The notes beneath the pieces are model-generated. The model saw nothing but the letters and a program-made list of their open reading frames with translations. It was not told the origin of the DNA and did no database searches. The translations under genes and the position numbers were made by a program. Shown piece after piece: positions 25,383-34,107 of a stretch of DNA of 42,471 nt. The stretch is from JAOZHU01 sp964632845 (GTDB taxonomy: Archaea; Thermoproteota; Bathyarchaeia; Bathyarchaeales; Bathycorpusculaceae). The DNA is taken from contig CAZWDU010000015.1 of NCBI GenBank assembly GCA_964632845.1, positions 1 through 42,471 of the forward strand, in the 5' to 3' direction. Each line of letters starts with the position of its first letter. Position 1 is the first letter of the stretch.

Positions 25383-25870
25383 GCTTTCAGCTCCGGGGCA
25401 AGTTTAGAGAATACGATGTGGGCTAGTTTGGCTGGGTGCATGGTTTCGGCGTTTTCCACTTCTACGCCACGCTCCTTAGCAATATCGAGTAGATAAATTC
25501 GCGTTTGACGGAGGAATTCTTCGTCAGTTACTTCTTCAGGGTTGTCGTGCCAGTACCAAACTTTTATTCCGTAATTTGTGCTGTAAGTCAGGATAGCTTT
25601 GCGTTTCAAGGCTGGGTGATAACCTAAAAGCATGCCTTCTTTTGGATACAATTTTGTTACTTGAATGTCATTGGCTTGAGCAACATCCAAAAGGGTTGCG
25701 GAAAGCTTGGCTTCTGCGGCTAGTTTGGTTTGGTTAACAAACTGCCGTGTGGTGTTGAGCTTGTCGGCGATGTCGACGGCTGATAAGCCCTTGCTTATCA
25801 ATGACCAAACTGTCTTTTGTTTTCGACTAAGTGGAGATGCCAAGTTACACGTTGAGCCCACACATTCCAC
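25379..25870 (-). CDS. LuxR-type helix-turn-helix regulator, probable provirus repressor
   Basis: A 163-residue protein with a LuxR-like helix-turn-helix near the N-terminus (LSRKQKTVWSLISKGLSAVD, then IADKLNTTRQFVNQTK). A C-terminal sensor-like domain (MLLGYHPALKRKAILTYSTN; VWYWHDNPEEVTDEEF) follows. The GTG start lies just downstream of a perfect palindrome (25874-25893) and a TATA-like box (25894-25904), a layout typical of self-regulation. It heads the operon with the two RGWLP membrane proteins. Confidence 0.75.
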   Translation of the reverse strand: MECVGSTCNLASPLSRKQKTVWSLISKGLSAVDIADKLNTTRQFVNQTKLAAEAKLSATLLDVAQANDIQVTKLYPKEGMLLGYHPALKRKAILTYSTNYGIKVWYWHDNPEEVTDEEFLRQTRIYLLDIAKERGVEVENAETMHPAKLAHIVFSKLAPELKA

Positions 25871-25873
25871 CCA

Positions 25874-25893
25874 GTAAATAATAGGTTATTTAC
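25874..25893. promoter_or_regulatory. Perfect 8-bp inverted repeat, regulator operator
   Basis: GTAAATAA and TTATTTAC flank a four-base spacer; on the minus strand the centre reads AATAACCTATT. It lies between the TATA-like sequence at 25894-25904 and the GTG start at 25870, overlapping the expected transcription start. The core AATAACCTATT recurs at 26244-26258. Confidence 0.6.
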
Positions 25894-25971
25894 AATTATT
25901 TAAGATTGCTGGTTAGTGCTATAGCATTAGACGTCAATCAAGCTATACATCCGCGGGTTTGCTGTTTCTAT

Positions 25972-26217
25972 TTAGAGGAAAAAGCTGTAACGATTATCTA
26001 TGGGGTAAACAATTTTTGAGCTAAATTCTGAAAGGCTTACGCCTATTCGTGATGCCCATTCAAGGTCTGATGCTGCATCTAAGAGTTTTTTATGTGCGTT
26101 TTTGCGGGAGCGAGTCACGCTTGGTGGATCAGTGTTAATTCTGCGGGCTATCCTATAATCGCTCAGTCCCTGCTTTGCGAGCTGCAGAATTATTCGTTCT
26201 CGTTCTGTGAGGTTCAT
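25972..26217 (-). CDS. Small LuxR/sigma-4-like helix-turn-helix regulator
   Basis: An 81-residue protein, mainly one helix-turn-helix (LTERERIILQLAKQGLSDYR, then IARRINTDPPSVTRSRK) plus a short C-terminal tail. It is transcribed divergently from the structural operon. Its promoter overlaps the direct repeats at 26244-26276, so it probably regulates itself and the late genes. It may compete with the 25379-25870 regulator, as in a lysis-lysogeny switch. Confidence 0.72.
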   Translation of the reverse strand: MNLTERERIILQLAKQGLSDYRIARRINTDPPSVTRSRKNAHKKLLDAASDLEWASRIGVSLSEFSSKIVYPIDNRYSFFL

Positions 26218-26243
26218 TATTGTTTATTTCTTAAATCTTCGCC

Positions 26244-26282
26244 TAAATAGGTTATTATCGTAAATAGGCTAATAATATATTT
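26244..26282. promoter_or_regulatory. Direct repeats and TATA box controlling the structural operon
   Basis: TAAATAGGTTATTAT (26244-26258) and TAAATAGGCTAATAAT (26261-26276) are direct repeats 17 bases apart. They run into AATATATTT (26274-26282), a TATA-like box about 40 bases before the prohead protease ATG. The first repeat shares the core AATAGGTTATT with the palindrome at 25874. A regulator bound here would block the plus-strand promoter and the minus-strand regulator promoter together. Confidence 0.6.
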
Positions 26283-26318
26283 CTGTTTTCTGTTTGCAAC
26301 GTATCTCTTGACTTAAAA

Positions 26319-27449
26319 ATGTCAGAAACTGAAACGGTCAACAAAGACGGCGCCCAAGAAGGCGATGGTTCAAAGAGCACGGTAGAACATTTTTCGGCAG
26401 TTTTGCCCTTTCAGGTGCTAGAGAAGATTGTGAATAAGCCTTTGCGTATTCGGGGCGTTGCTATGGCGGCGGGTATGAGCCGTAACTTTAACGTTTACAC
26501 TTCTGAGGAGTTGCAGGCGTTTACGGGCAAGCTGGTTGATGCGCCCGTCTACATCGAGCATGTGGCTGTGCCTAACGCGGTTGGGAAAGTAACTAAAACC
26601 GACTGGGATGGTCACAATATCTGGTATGAAGCGGAGATTTACGATGATCAGACGGCGGAGAAAATCCGCAAGGGTCTAATCCAACACGTGAGCGTTGGTG
26701 CAGACTATGAAGCCATTGATGTCGTTAACGGGAAGGTTCCGCACGGCCTGCACAACGCTGAGTTAAGTCTTGTGGCTGTGCCTGGTATTCCCGAAACCAA
26801 CGTGCAGGTTCTGGAGAAGCTCGTAGACAGCAGGGTTGCAGAAGCCCTCCAAAAAGCTGGCATTAAAGAGGCAGAGTGGGATACCGAGTACATCAATAAT
26901 CTGCCTGACGCGTGCTTTGCCTACATCGAAAGCGGCGGAGAAAAGGACAGCGAGGGCAAGACAACTCCTCGCAGCCTAAGACACTTGCCGTTCAAGAATG
27001 CAGAGGGCAACCTGGACGCTGATCACGTTCGGAACGCTCTGGCTCGATTGGACCAGACCGAAATTTCTGCAGAGGCTAAGGCTGAGGCGATGCAAAAGCT
27101 GTGTTCGGCTGCCGGAGAACTCAAAATCGAAAGTGCAGTCTGCAACCTCAAAGGAGAGACAGAAACTCTAAAAGCCAAGTTAACCGAAACCGAAGGAAAA
27201 CTCATCGATGCAACGAACAAGCTGACGGAAGCGCAGAGCACCATTGAGGATTTGCGTAAGCAGTTGCCAGGTGGCGGCTTGCTCAAGAATCCTCCCAAAA
27301 TGATAGCGATATCTGAAGCTGCCAAGCTTGTTGAGTCAGTGTTGCCTTCATCCATGGTTCAGCGGAGTTGGGGTTTAGGACCTCAACGCATGTGCCAAGA
27401 GCTGCGCCGAGTAGTTCAGCAGTTAGAGCAAAAGGCAGGAGGCAGCTAA
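26319..27449 (+). CDS. Prohead protease/scaffold fusion protein
   Basis: The first gene of the structural operon, 376 residues. The N-terminal half is a capsid maturation protease domain (HVSVGADYEAIDVVNG, then AELSLVAVPGIPETNVQVLE; the IEHV and HVSVG segments carry the likely catalytic histidine and serine). The middle has LPDACFAYIESGGEKDSEGK, a domain found in other phage head proteins. A long coiled coil (about residues 265-310) acts as a scaffold, and the end has RMCQELRRVVQQLEQK. The protease would trim the scaffold and capsid protein during head assembly. Confidence 0.85.
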   Translation: MSETETVNKDGAQEGDGSKSTVEHFSAVLPFQVLEKIVNKPLRIRGVAMAAGMSRNFNVYTSEELQAFTGKLVDAPVYIEHVAVPNAVGKVTKTDWDGHNIWYEAEIYDDQTAEKIRKGLIQHVSVGADYEAIDVVNGKVPHGLHNAELSLVAVPGIPETNVQVLEKLVDSRVAEALQKAGIKEAEWDTEYINNLPDACFAYIESGGEKDSEGKTTPRSLRHLPFKNAEGNLDADHVRNALARLDQTEISAEAKAEAMQKLCSAAGELKIESAVCNLKGETETLKAKLTETEGKLIDATNKLTEAQSTIEDLRKQLPGGGLLKNPPKMIAISEAAKLVESVLPSSMVQRSWGLGPQRMCQELRRVVQQLEQKAGGS

Positions 27450-27534
27450 GCCTTGTTCACGCTCACTTTTGTGGGGAAGAGTACCAAAGGACGAACTTTG
27501 GGAAATTCAAAACTGAGAATCGACTTGATTTTGG

Positions 27535-27963
27535 ATGACTGATAGATCTGGCAAAAGCTGGATGGCAGTTGGCGAGACAGACGACCCCAACGCGTTAATT
27601 GAATCTTTTGAGGCTGAAGCTGCAGTTACCAAAGGCTCTCCTGTGTATTTGAGTGCTGATGACAAGGTTTCGCCTAGTCCGGGTGGAGACGACGCTATAG
27701 GCGTGGCTGTCAAAACCGTTGCTTTAGGCGAAATGTGCCCAGTGCTTAAGCGCGGAAGAGTCAAGGTCACAGCCAGCGGCGCCATTACAAGGGGTAAAGC
27801 TGTGTGCAGTGCTGGTAACCAGAAAGTGGCTCAGCTTGTGGATCAGCCAGTGGACGAAGGCGGTTCAGCTACTTACACGATTTTCTATAATCGCAAGTTT
27901 GGCACAGCTCTTCAATCTGCAACGGCGGACGGCGACCTGATTTTCATAGACGTAGAGAAGTGA
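27535..27963 (+). CDS. Capsid decoration protein (DUF2190-like)
   Basis: A 142-residue beta-rich protein between the protease and the major capsid protein, the usual place for a decoration or head-stabilising protein. GDDAIGVAVKTVALGEMCPV followed by RVKVTASGAITRGKAV matches the style of DUF2190 proteins, which form trimers on the capsid. Its stop overlaps the following GTG. The ATG at 27535 has no strong ribosome site; the 85-base gap before it holds nothing else recognised. Confidence 0.75.
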   Translation: MTDRSGKSWMAVGETDDPNALIESFEAEAAVTKGSPVYLSADDKVSPSPGGDDAIGVAVKTVALGEMCPVLKRGRVKVTASGAITRGKAVCSAGNQKVAQLVDQPVDEGGSATYTIFYNRKFGTALQSATADGDLIFIDVEK

Positions 27964-28922
27964 CCTTGATGAAGCCAAGACTTTTTGAGGCTGTAATGGC
28001 AAAGCCCAACGACCAGCACGAGGTCTACGAGAAGCTAAAGCTGAAGACTGAACACCCGTTCCTGAAGCGTTACGCTGCTATGGGCATAAAAGAAGGCTTG
28101 TTCAGCGACATGACAGGCGCCCTTGGCAGAATGCACGACACGCTAGTGCAGGCTGCGTTTCCTGAGCTGATTGGCAGAAACATAATCACCGTCATGCCCA
28201 CGTCTGAGCCGATGGAGCGCTTCCCGCTAGACGTGGACGCTGTAGCTTACCGTTACGCTGAAGGCGCAGTCACGAGGCTGAGCGGCAAGAAAAACACGAC
28301 AGTTGACATCTATACTAACCAGTTGGTTGATGCTTCCGAGGAGTGGACAAGAGAGTTTCTCGAAGATGCCACTTGGAACGTCATGGATAACATGGTGCAG
28401 AAAGTCGGCAGAGCCATAGGGCTTGAGGAAACCGAGGCGATCATCGCATTGTATGGCGCTGTTGCGGATGCTGATTTGGCTGGCGGCGCACCAATCAATG
28501 GCAATAACGCTGTGCTAAGTTGGAGTGGACTGCTTTCACTGCACAATGCTGTCAGAAACGAGAACTGGCGCCCCACCGTATTGGCAGTAAGCGAAACACA
28601 GCTACATCAACTGCTAAACGATGACAAATTTGTCCATGCACAGTACTTGCCAAGTAGCGAAACCGACATTGAACAAGGAAGCATCGGAAGCGTCTTAGGA
28701 ATGAGAGTACAGGCAAGTACTCTGGTTCCAAACGGGACTGTTTATGCGATTGATACCCGTGTGGCTTCTGCAATGCTTCTACGTCGTGACATAACGGTTG
28801 AAGACTGGGAAGATGTTAAAACAGGCAAATACGGGGTTCGCGCAACCACGCGGTTCGGCTTAGGCATCCTGCGTTCAGCTGCAGTTGCCAAGATGACTAA
28901 CATCAAAACCACGCTGACTTAA
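27960..28922 (+). CDS. HK97-fold major capsid protein
   Basis: A 320-residue protein recognised by position and by typical segments: FPLDVDAVAYRYAEGAV in the E-loop region, LSWSGLLSLHNAVRNENWRP and VLAVSETQLHQLLND in the P-domain, and VYAIDTRVASAMLLRRDITV, then TRFGLGILRSAAVAKM at the end. It forms the icosahedral shell. The GTG at 27960 overlaps the upstream stop; an ATG at 27969 is equally possible. A C/T-rich run (28951-28961) after the stop may lower downstream transcription. Confidence 0.92.
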   Translation: MTLMKPRLFEAVMAKPNDQHEVYEKLKLKTEHPFLKRYAAMGIKEGLFSDMTGALGRMHDTLVQAAFPELIGRNIITVMPTSEPMERFPLDVDAVAYRYAEGAVTRLSGKKNTTVDIYTNQLVDASEEWTREFLEDATWNVMDNMVQKVGRAIGLEETEAIIALYGAVADADLAGGAPINGNNAVLSWSGLLSLHNAVRNENWRPTVLAVSETQLHQLLNDDKFVHAQYLPSSETDIEQGSIGSVLGMRVQASTLVPNGTVYAIDTRVASAMLLRRDITVEDWEDVKTGKYGVRATTRFGLGILRSAAVAKMTNIKTTLT

Positions 28923-28991
28923 GCGCTCGTTAACGCATGCAGCAAGCACCCCCTCTTTTTTTGGATAGGCAAAATTGAGGTTAACCCTGTC

Positions 28992-30236
28992 ATGAGTAAG
29001 GTCTTCAAGAAAATCCGCGAGGTGCTCTCTTATGCGCCTGCTTCTGGTGTGGCGTCTCCAAAGGGGCGAGTGTTCTTCGACACTTCTTGCATTCCGTTAG
29101 CGGATGTGATGAAGCTTTACGAGCGAGACCCCACCTGCAAAGCAAGCGTGGATTTGTTGGCGGCTTCGACTGTGGGCATGGGCTTCTACACCACAGTTGA
29201 CGAGAAATACGAAAAGGCGTCTGAAGCGAAAGCTGCTGTGGACGTTTTCTGCGAAGATGTCAACCTTGACGGGTTGCTTAATGACATGGCTAAGCCTTTG
29301 ATTGGCTGCGGAAACGATTTCTGGCTCAAACTCACACCCGAAAAGCTAATTGATGCTGTTCGCATGCCGATTGATGCAGTCCAACGCATAGGGCTTAGCT
29401 CTGTTCCCGACTTGAAGATTCCCTACAAAGTCACGGGCTACCAGCTCAAAAGCACTTACAGCGGCAGTGCAGGAAACGAGCTTAAACCTGAAGCGGTAAT
29501 TCACTGGCACCTCAGCAGCGATGTACCTTCGGGTTTCGGCGTTGGACTATTACAGGTTCTTCTTCACACGTTGTCGAATGATAGTGATAAGCGTCCTGCG
29601 TATTCGTGGATGAAGGCGAAGATTGAGCGGATTATGCCGAGAATTTTCGAGAAGTACGCGGGACCTGACGTGCTTGCGTATCTCGAAAAGGCTGATGCTA
29701 CAACCATTAAGCAGTTTGAAGTCGCCATCAAGAACCGACCAGAAGAGGGCGCCTGGCTATTCTACAACAAGCCATGCGAAGTCAAACCAGTTACGATTGA
29801 TCCGCGAGCTCAAGGCTTCGTGTACTACATCGACCACATCGTTAACCAGTTTTATCTTGGTTGCGAGACGCCTCTGCCACGGCTGTTCAGCACTCCGGGC
29901 TTCACCGAAGCTTCGGCAAGAGCAGCTCTCGATTTACAGGACATGCTCATCAAGCCTGTGCAGCGTTACATCAAGCGTCAAGTGGAAAGGGAAATTTTCG
30001 CGGTCATTGTCGCTCAATCTGGGTATGACGCGGATAAAGCGAAAGTTCGATTAAATTTTGGCAGTCCCGAAACCCCTGAGCTGGTTCCTGCTGACCTGAT
30101 TCGTGCTACTGAGCTGAAGTTTATCAGAGCAGAAGAGTTCCGCAAGAATGCGGTGAAATTTGGATGGGAGCTCTGGGATGCGCAGCCCCAAGGCTCAACG
30201 AACGGCGCGGATGGTCGTAGTAATGGAGGTGCATAG
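28992..30236 (+). CDS. Portal protein
   Basis: A 414-residue portal, the dodecameric ring through which DNA enters and leaves the head. Typical segments: VMKLYERDPTCKASVDLLAA at the start, NDFWLKLTPEKLIDAVRMPI, EAVIHWHLSSDVPSGFGVGL, and TEASARAALDLQDMLIKPVQ, then RYIKRQVEREIFAVI, the long clip/crown helices. It lies after the capsid protein rather than before the protease, a variation of the usual order. Confidence 0.9.
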   Translation: MSKVFKKIREVLSYAPASGVASPKGRVFFDTSCIPLADVMKLYERDPTCKASVDLLAASTVGMGFYTTVDEKYEKASEAKAAVDVFCEDVNLDGLLNDMAKPLIGCGNDFWLKLTPEKLIDAVRMPIDAVQRIGLSSVPDLKIPYKVTGYQLKSTYSGSAGNELKPEAVIHWHLSSDVPSGFGVGLLQVLLHTLSNDSDKRPAYSWMKAKIERIMPRIFEKYAGPDVLAYLEKADATTIKQFEVAIKNRPEEGAWLFYNKPCEVKPVTIDPRAQGFVYYIDHIVNQFYLGCETPLPRLFSTPGFTEASARAALDLQDMLIKPVQRYIKRQVEREIFAVIVAQSGYDADKAKVRLNFGSPETPELVPADLIRATELKFIRAEEFRKNAVKFGWELWDAQPQGSTNGADGRSNGGA

Positions 30237-30238
30237 AG

Positions 30239-30451
30239 ATGAAGCTGACAGATAAACAGCAAGCGCTTCTTATGTTTGCTGCTTTTGTGTTGCCGCCTTT
30301 GGCGACTTGGATGGGACTCGGATATCCGACTGGAAGAGTTGAGCTGGGTCTTTTGGGAAGTTCACTCTTGGGCGGCGTAATTGCAGCAATCAAGGAGCTT
30401 CTCGGCGGAAAACCGCCAAACAGCGATACGACGAGTAACGGAGGCTCTTGA
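30239..30451 (+). CDS. Small membrane protein, possibly holin-like
   Basis: A 70-residue protein with two hydrophobic segments (ALLMFAAFVLPPLATWMGLG and ELGLLGSSLLGGVIAAIKEL) and a polar tail. It begins two bases after the portal stop, and its TGA overlaps the next ATG. It could be a holin or a minor virion membrane protein; no lysin was found. Confidence 0.6.
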   Translation: MKLTDKQQALLMFAAFVLPPLATWMGLGYPTGRVELGLLGSSLLGGVIAAIKELLGGKPPNSDTTSNGGS

Positions 30452-30801
30452 TGGCAAGCGTGACGGCAGAGGATGTTCGAGATGTCCTTCACGTTGGTGA
30501 CGCGGACATTTCAGATGCTAAAGTCTTGAAGATGATTAAGCGTGCTGAGGTCGCGTTGGAGCTGGAGCTTTCTGTCGACATTGACTACTTGAATTGTACG
30601 GATGCCCAAAAAGAGGCGATAACGCTTCTGGCTGCCATTTACGCCTTGTGCTATTTGACTGGGGGCTCAGCCGTAGGTTTAAACTTCAGCATAGGAGACT
30701 TGAGCAACTCCACGTCCGCATTGCCCAGCTTAACGGTATTGCAGTCGGAGTTCGAGCGGGTTCTCAGCGGTCTAAAAGAGCCCTACATTGGGAGCGTGTA
30801 G
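30451..30801 (+). CDS. Head-tail connector (adaptor) protein
   Basis: A 116-residue helical protein, gp6/gp15-like. VTAEDVRDVLHVGDADISDA and KVLKMIKRAEVALELEL, then EAITLLAAIYALCYLTGGS form the conserved helical bundle that seats on the portal. Its ATG overlaps the preceding TGA. Position and fold both support the call. Confidence 0.82.
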   Translation: MASVTAEDVRDVLHVGDADISDAKVLKMIKRAEVALELELSVDIDYLNCTDAQKEAITLLAAIYALCYLTGGSAVGLNFSIGDLSNSTSALPSLTVLQSEFERVLSGLKEPYIGSV

Positions 30802-30803
30802 CC

Positions 30804-32195
30804 ATGGGCACAGTGCCAGAAACCTATTATGATTTCGTCATGGAGTACGCGCCTTACGTTTACGTTATTCCACCTGACCTTCCAGATCCAGAGTTGGGAA
30901 GAGGCGCTTTGGCAGCTAGCTTCGCCATCGATTTCCTATGTGAAGCGTACTCTGCCAAACAGTTCGAAGATAGAAAAACAGAAGTCTACAGCAAAATCGT
31001 AAACCTTGCAGACTGGCTACTGACTCAACAGTGCCTTGACCAAGAAAGGAAAGCTTATGGCGGGTTCAAAAGCTCAGAAAACAGCACCTACTACTACAGC
31101 GTAGACGCATGCAGAGCTATACCGTCACTTCTGAGAGCATACGAACTTACAAATGGCACGCGGTATTTAGACGCTACCAAACTAGCAGGGGCAACCTTTC
31201 TCAAAACAATGCAAGATCACCAAGTCTACGGTGGCTTTGCAAGAGCCGTTACAATCGGCGATGCTTGGCTCTTAGAGATGGATGTTGAATGCCTCTATGG
31301 GCTTATCGGTTTGAAGATGCTTGCAGAAAAGCACGACATCCCAAACGCGGTAGCCTATCAGGACATTATGAGCAAGGCAATCAGCTTTCTCAGAGAAGGC
31401 TTCGAAAACCTGTGGCTTCATTATGACCCTTCAGATGGCAAATGGCATAGGGTAGGCTTAAGCGAGAACGAGATTTACGATGACCCGTTCGCCTATGCTT
31501 TGCTGGGCTTATACGCGGTTGAAGGATGGAGCGTCACTTGCCAAAGAATCTACAACTTCCTGAACAGCATAAGAGCAAGCGCTCAGTATCCCGCCTATAA
31601 TCCTGCAGTGTGCTGGGCTGGATACATAGACGTCATCAACAGATTAGTAGCATGCGACTACTATGACGCAGTCACAAGCGGAATCCTCTGGCGAATCCGC
31701 AGAGACCGTGACAAGCCAAGCCTTGAGCTCAGCGTCAAAGTCATCGGCAAACACAGTGAAGAGTTCATGTTCTGGGGCGCGAAGCACGCAGACTACAGCT
31801 TTGTGGAAAACAAGAAGGCCATGGCGACAGTGTGCTGGCTCGCACAGCTATTCCTCGACTACGAGGAACCCACAACCCAATTCACCAAGATTCTAAGAAG
31901 CAAAGGCGAAGCGGTTGTGCTTTATCCAGTCCGTCAAGCAGCCGCAACTGTGGACTACGGCGAGCCATTGGATCTATTGGCGATTGTTTCTCCGCTTAAG
32001 GCTGAGCAAGTCATGCTGGAAGCAGGCTACTACCTCAGCGACTACTTGGCGTTCTACACGTTCCTTCCTGTCCGAGTGCACGATAAGCTTAGGCGTCAGG
32101 GCGAAGACTACGAAATCCAGACCGTAACGCCTTTCACGTTTGCGAATCAGCGGTTCTACTTCAAAAGCATAGCAAGGAGGCTAATCGCAAGTTGA
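30804..32195 (+). CDS. Head-closure protein fused to an alpha/alpha-toroid, glycosidase-like domain
   Basis: The ATG at 30804, two bases after the connector, gives 463 residues; the open frame reaches 30594 but overlaps the connector. Residues about 25-355 show repeated helix pairs with aromatic and acidic motifs (YYYSVDACRAIPSLLRAYEL, EMDVECLYGLIGLKMLAEK, NEIYDDPFAYALLGLYAVEG). This is typical of six-hairpin glycosidases, epimerases and lyases. The last about 100 residues (KGEAVVLYPVRQAAATVDYG; FLPVRVHDKLRRQGEDYEI; FYFKSIARRLI) match phage head-closure/stopper proteins. The fusion would place many copies of an enzyme-like domain at the neck. Catalysis is unproven. Confidence 0.75.
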   Translation: MGTVPETYYDFVMEYAPYVYVIPPDLPDPELGRGALAASFAIDFLCEAYSAKQFEDRKTEVYSKIVNLADWLLTQQCLDQERKAYGGFKSSENSTYYYSVDACRAIPSLLRAYELTNGTRYLDATKLAGATFLKTMQDHQVYGGFARAVTIGDAWLLEMDVECLYGLIGLKMLAEKHDIPNAVAYQDIMSKAISFLREGFENLWLHYDPSDGKWHRVGLSENEIYDDPFAYALLGLYAVEGWSVTCQRIYNFLNSIRASAQYPAYNPAVCWAGYIDVINRLVACDYYDAVTSGILWRIRRDRDKPSLELSVKVIGKHSEEFMFWGAKHADYSFVENKKAMATVCWLAQLFLDYEEPTTQFTKILRSKGEAVVLYPVRQAAATVDYGEPLDLLAIVSPLKAEQVMLEAGYYLSDYLAFYTFLPVRVHDKLRRQGEDYEIQTVTPFTFANQRFYFKSIARRLIAS

Positions 32196-33214
32196 GCGTA
32201 GTCGAATTTGAGAATCCTGTTGTTACTATTCTGCGTCTGATAGAGTCTCGCTTAAGAGTGGTCAAGGATGATGGTGGCTTAGCCCGTGTCCTGTGCTCTC
32301 AGGCAAATTATGACCGCGAACTGCTCAAAGACTACGACGCCCAAATCACGGTTAGCAAGACTGCTGATCCATGCCAACAGCAAAAACACACGTTAGATGG
32401 AAAGCTGAGACGCCGCATCTATTCGCTCAGAGCAACAATAATGACGGTGGACAAGCCCGTGCCAAGCTCAGATGTCGGCAGAGTCATGCGAGACAAAGTC
32501 CTTGAGCAGCTCCTTTTGATTATTCCTGAAAACCGCAACCTACCCTACAGAACCATCTACAACTTTTACCCATTAGACTCCACATCTGCAACTCACAAAG
32601 CCTATGATGCAGCAGCCACAAGCGAACTGGAACCAGCAAGCACTGTTTGGGCAGAACTACCAAATTTGGAGTATTCGAAGCTCTGGAGCAGTGACGACCT
32701 TAGGCACTCTAAAAGCGCAAGCAACATTAACGAACATGCATTCATGCTTTTCCGCTTCAAAGTTGGGTCGAAAGCTGGAGAAGCCCGTAACGAACCCAGA
32801 AAACAATGCCTAAAGCGCATAGTTTTGTCCTTTGAAGGCTACGGAACAGCCCCAATGGGAAACGGCTTAACCTTCAAAGTGTGGGACAACGTTGCAGGAA
32901 CATGGACTAATCCACAAAGCAGCATTTCAGAAACTGATGAAACCACAACCATAACCTTAACGTCAAATCTAACTAACTACGTCAATGAACACGGCTATCT
33001 CTTCTTGTTGGCGCAGACAATCCATTCAAGCGATGGAAACACCCCTGCCGTCTTGCATTGTGATTTTGTCCAAGCAACCATAGATGTGCGGGGCATAACG
33101 TTCTGCGACATGCACAGTTACCGAGACGTCGACGTTGTCGACGTTAAGCCCTTCCTGTACAAGGAAGAGATCATCATCGTGGCCTGGCTCTTCGAGTCAG
33201 TTGCCATTTCATAG
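32192..33214 (+). CDS. Tail terminator-like protein with inserted beta-sandwich
   Basis: A 340-residue protein starting with TTG in TTGA, coupled to the upstream gene. Residues 1-115 have the pattern of a tail terminator or neck protein (FENPVVTILRLIESRLRVVK; DGKLRRRIYSLRATIMT). Residues about 120-300 form an added beta-sandwich (KRIVLSFEGYGTAPMGNGLT, FKVWDNVAGTW, TITLTSNLTNYVNEHGYLFL) that resembles jelly-roll carbohydrate-binding modules. The C-terminal 40 residues return to the tail-protein pattern (DVDVVDVKPFLYKEEIIIVA). It probably caps the tail tube and displays the extra domain. Confidence 0.7.
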   Translation: MSVVEFENPVVTILRLIESRLRVVKDDGGLARVLCSQANYDRELLKDYDAQITVSKTADPCQQQKHTLDGKLRRRIYSLRATIMTVDKPVPSSDVGRVMRDKVLEQLLLIIPENRNLPYRTIYNFYPLDSTSATHKAYDAAATSELEPASTVWAELPNLEYSKLWSSDDLRHSKSASNINEHAFMLFRFKVGSKAGEARNEPRKQCLKRIVLSFEGYGTAPMGNGLTFKVWDNVAGTWTNPQSSISETDETTTITLTSNLTNYVNEHGYLFLLAQTIHSSDGNTPAVLHCDFVQATIDVRGITFCDMHSYRDVDVVDVKPFLYKEEIIIVAWLFESVAIS

Positions 33215-33224
33215 GTGAAACCGT

Positions 33225-34088
33225 ATGGTTGATACATACCATTCCGACCAAGAGAAGTTCTACTACGTGACCGAAGGCACCTTCGGCGTAGTCCCAACAA
33301 ATCCAGCGATGCTTGGTCATTCGTGCAGCTTAGTGGAACCCGACATAAACCCGAACAACATCCGAGTAGCAGGCACTGGTTCAGTGGACATAGTAGCTCT
33401 AAAGCGAGGCTTAAGGCAGCCACTACTGCGAGTGAAGTATCCTTTGCCTTCAGACGCACCCATCAACCTTCTCCAGTACGTCAAGCAAGAATTGAATGTG
33501 AGCCTTTCTCTGCAGGTGCTCTACTACAAAGACATCTTCATCTCTGCCACTGACATAATCAGCCTGCTCTACAAGGGCGCACGATTCAACAAGGCAGTTC
33601 TAACATGCGACATAGACGGCGTCTTGGAGTGCGATGCAGAGTTTCCAGCTCAAGACATCGAGGTTGGAACCGCGAAAATCTCAGGTGCCATGTACACCGA
33701 TTATGCTGGCGCCGTTTCAGGGAGCGAAAGCTACGTCAAAATCGGAGGCGTAAACTGCGAGCGCGTAACATCGTGGAAGCTGCAGATTGACAACTCGTGC
33801 AAACCTGTTCCAGTCATTAGAGCGACAAGCGGACACATAGCCAAGTACATTCCTTGGGGCAAGCGGCTTTTGACTGGAGAACTCAACTTCGAGTTTGAGA
33901 GCAAGCAGGAAGCCGACGACGTCTTGGCTGACGCGGAGCAGTCCAGCTTAGAGTTTGGGCTTGGTGGAGCCAACAAAGTCGCTGTGGAGCATACCAAATG
34001 GGATGACTTCAGTTTGAGCGGGAAAGCCGAGGACCTGATCTATGCTAAGGTGCTGTTCACGGCTAGAGGACCAGTCACCATCTCATAG
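33225..34088 (+). CDS. Major tail tube protein
   Basis: A 287-residue beta-rich protein: KFYYVTEGTFGVVPTNPAML, typical of tube subunits, then duplicated barrel segments (INLLQYVKQELNVSLSLQVL; RVTSWKLQIDNSCKPVPVIR) and GELNFEFESKQEADDVL. It sits between the terminator and the tail assembly chaperone, exactly where the tube protein lies in siphophages. It would polymerise into the tail tube. Confidence 0.85.
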   Translation: MVDTYHSDQEKFYYVTEGTFGVVPTNPAMLGHSCSLVEPDINPNNIRVAGTGSVDIVALKRGLRQPLLRVKYPLPSDAPINLLQYVKQELNVSLSLQVLYYKDIFISATDIISLLYKGARFNKAVLTCDIDGVLECDAEFPAQDIEVGTAKISGAMYTDYAGAVSGSESYVKIGGVNCERVTSWKLQIDNSCKPVPVIRATSGHIAKYIPWGKRLLTGELNFEFESKQEADDVLADAEQSSLEFGLGGANKVAVEHTKWDDFSLSGKAEDLIYAKVLFTARGPVTIS

Positions 34089-34107
34089 TCAAAAGGAGAG
34101 AGAAAAA

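Noticed and set aside
25917..25926. TGCTATAGCA, a 10-base palindrome near the first regulator promoter.
   Set aside because: Short, not shared with the other operator sites, and likely by chance in AT-rich DNA.
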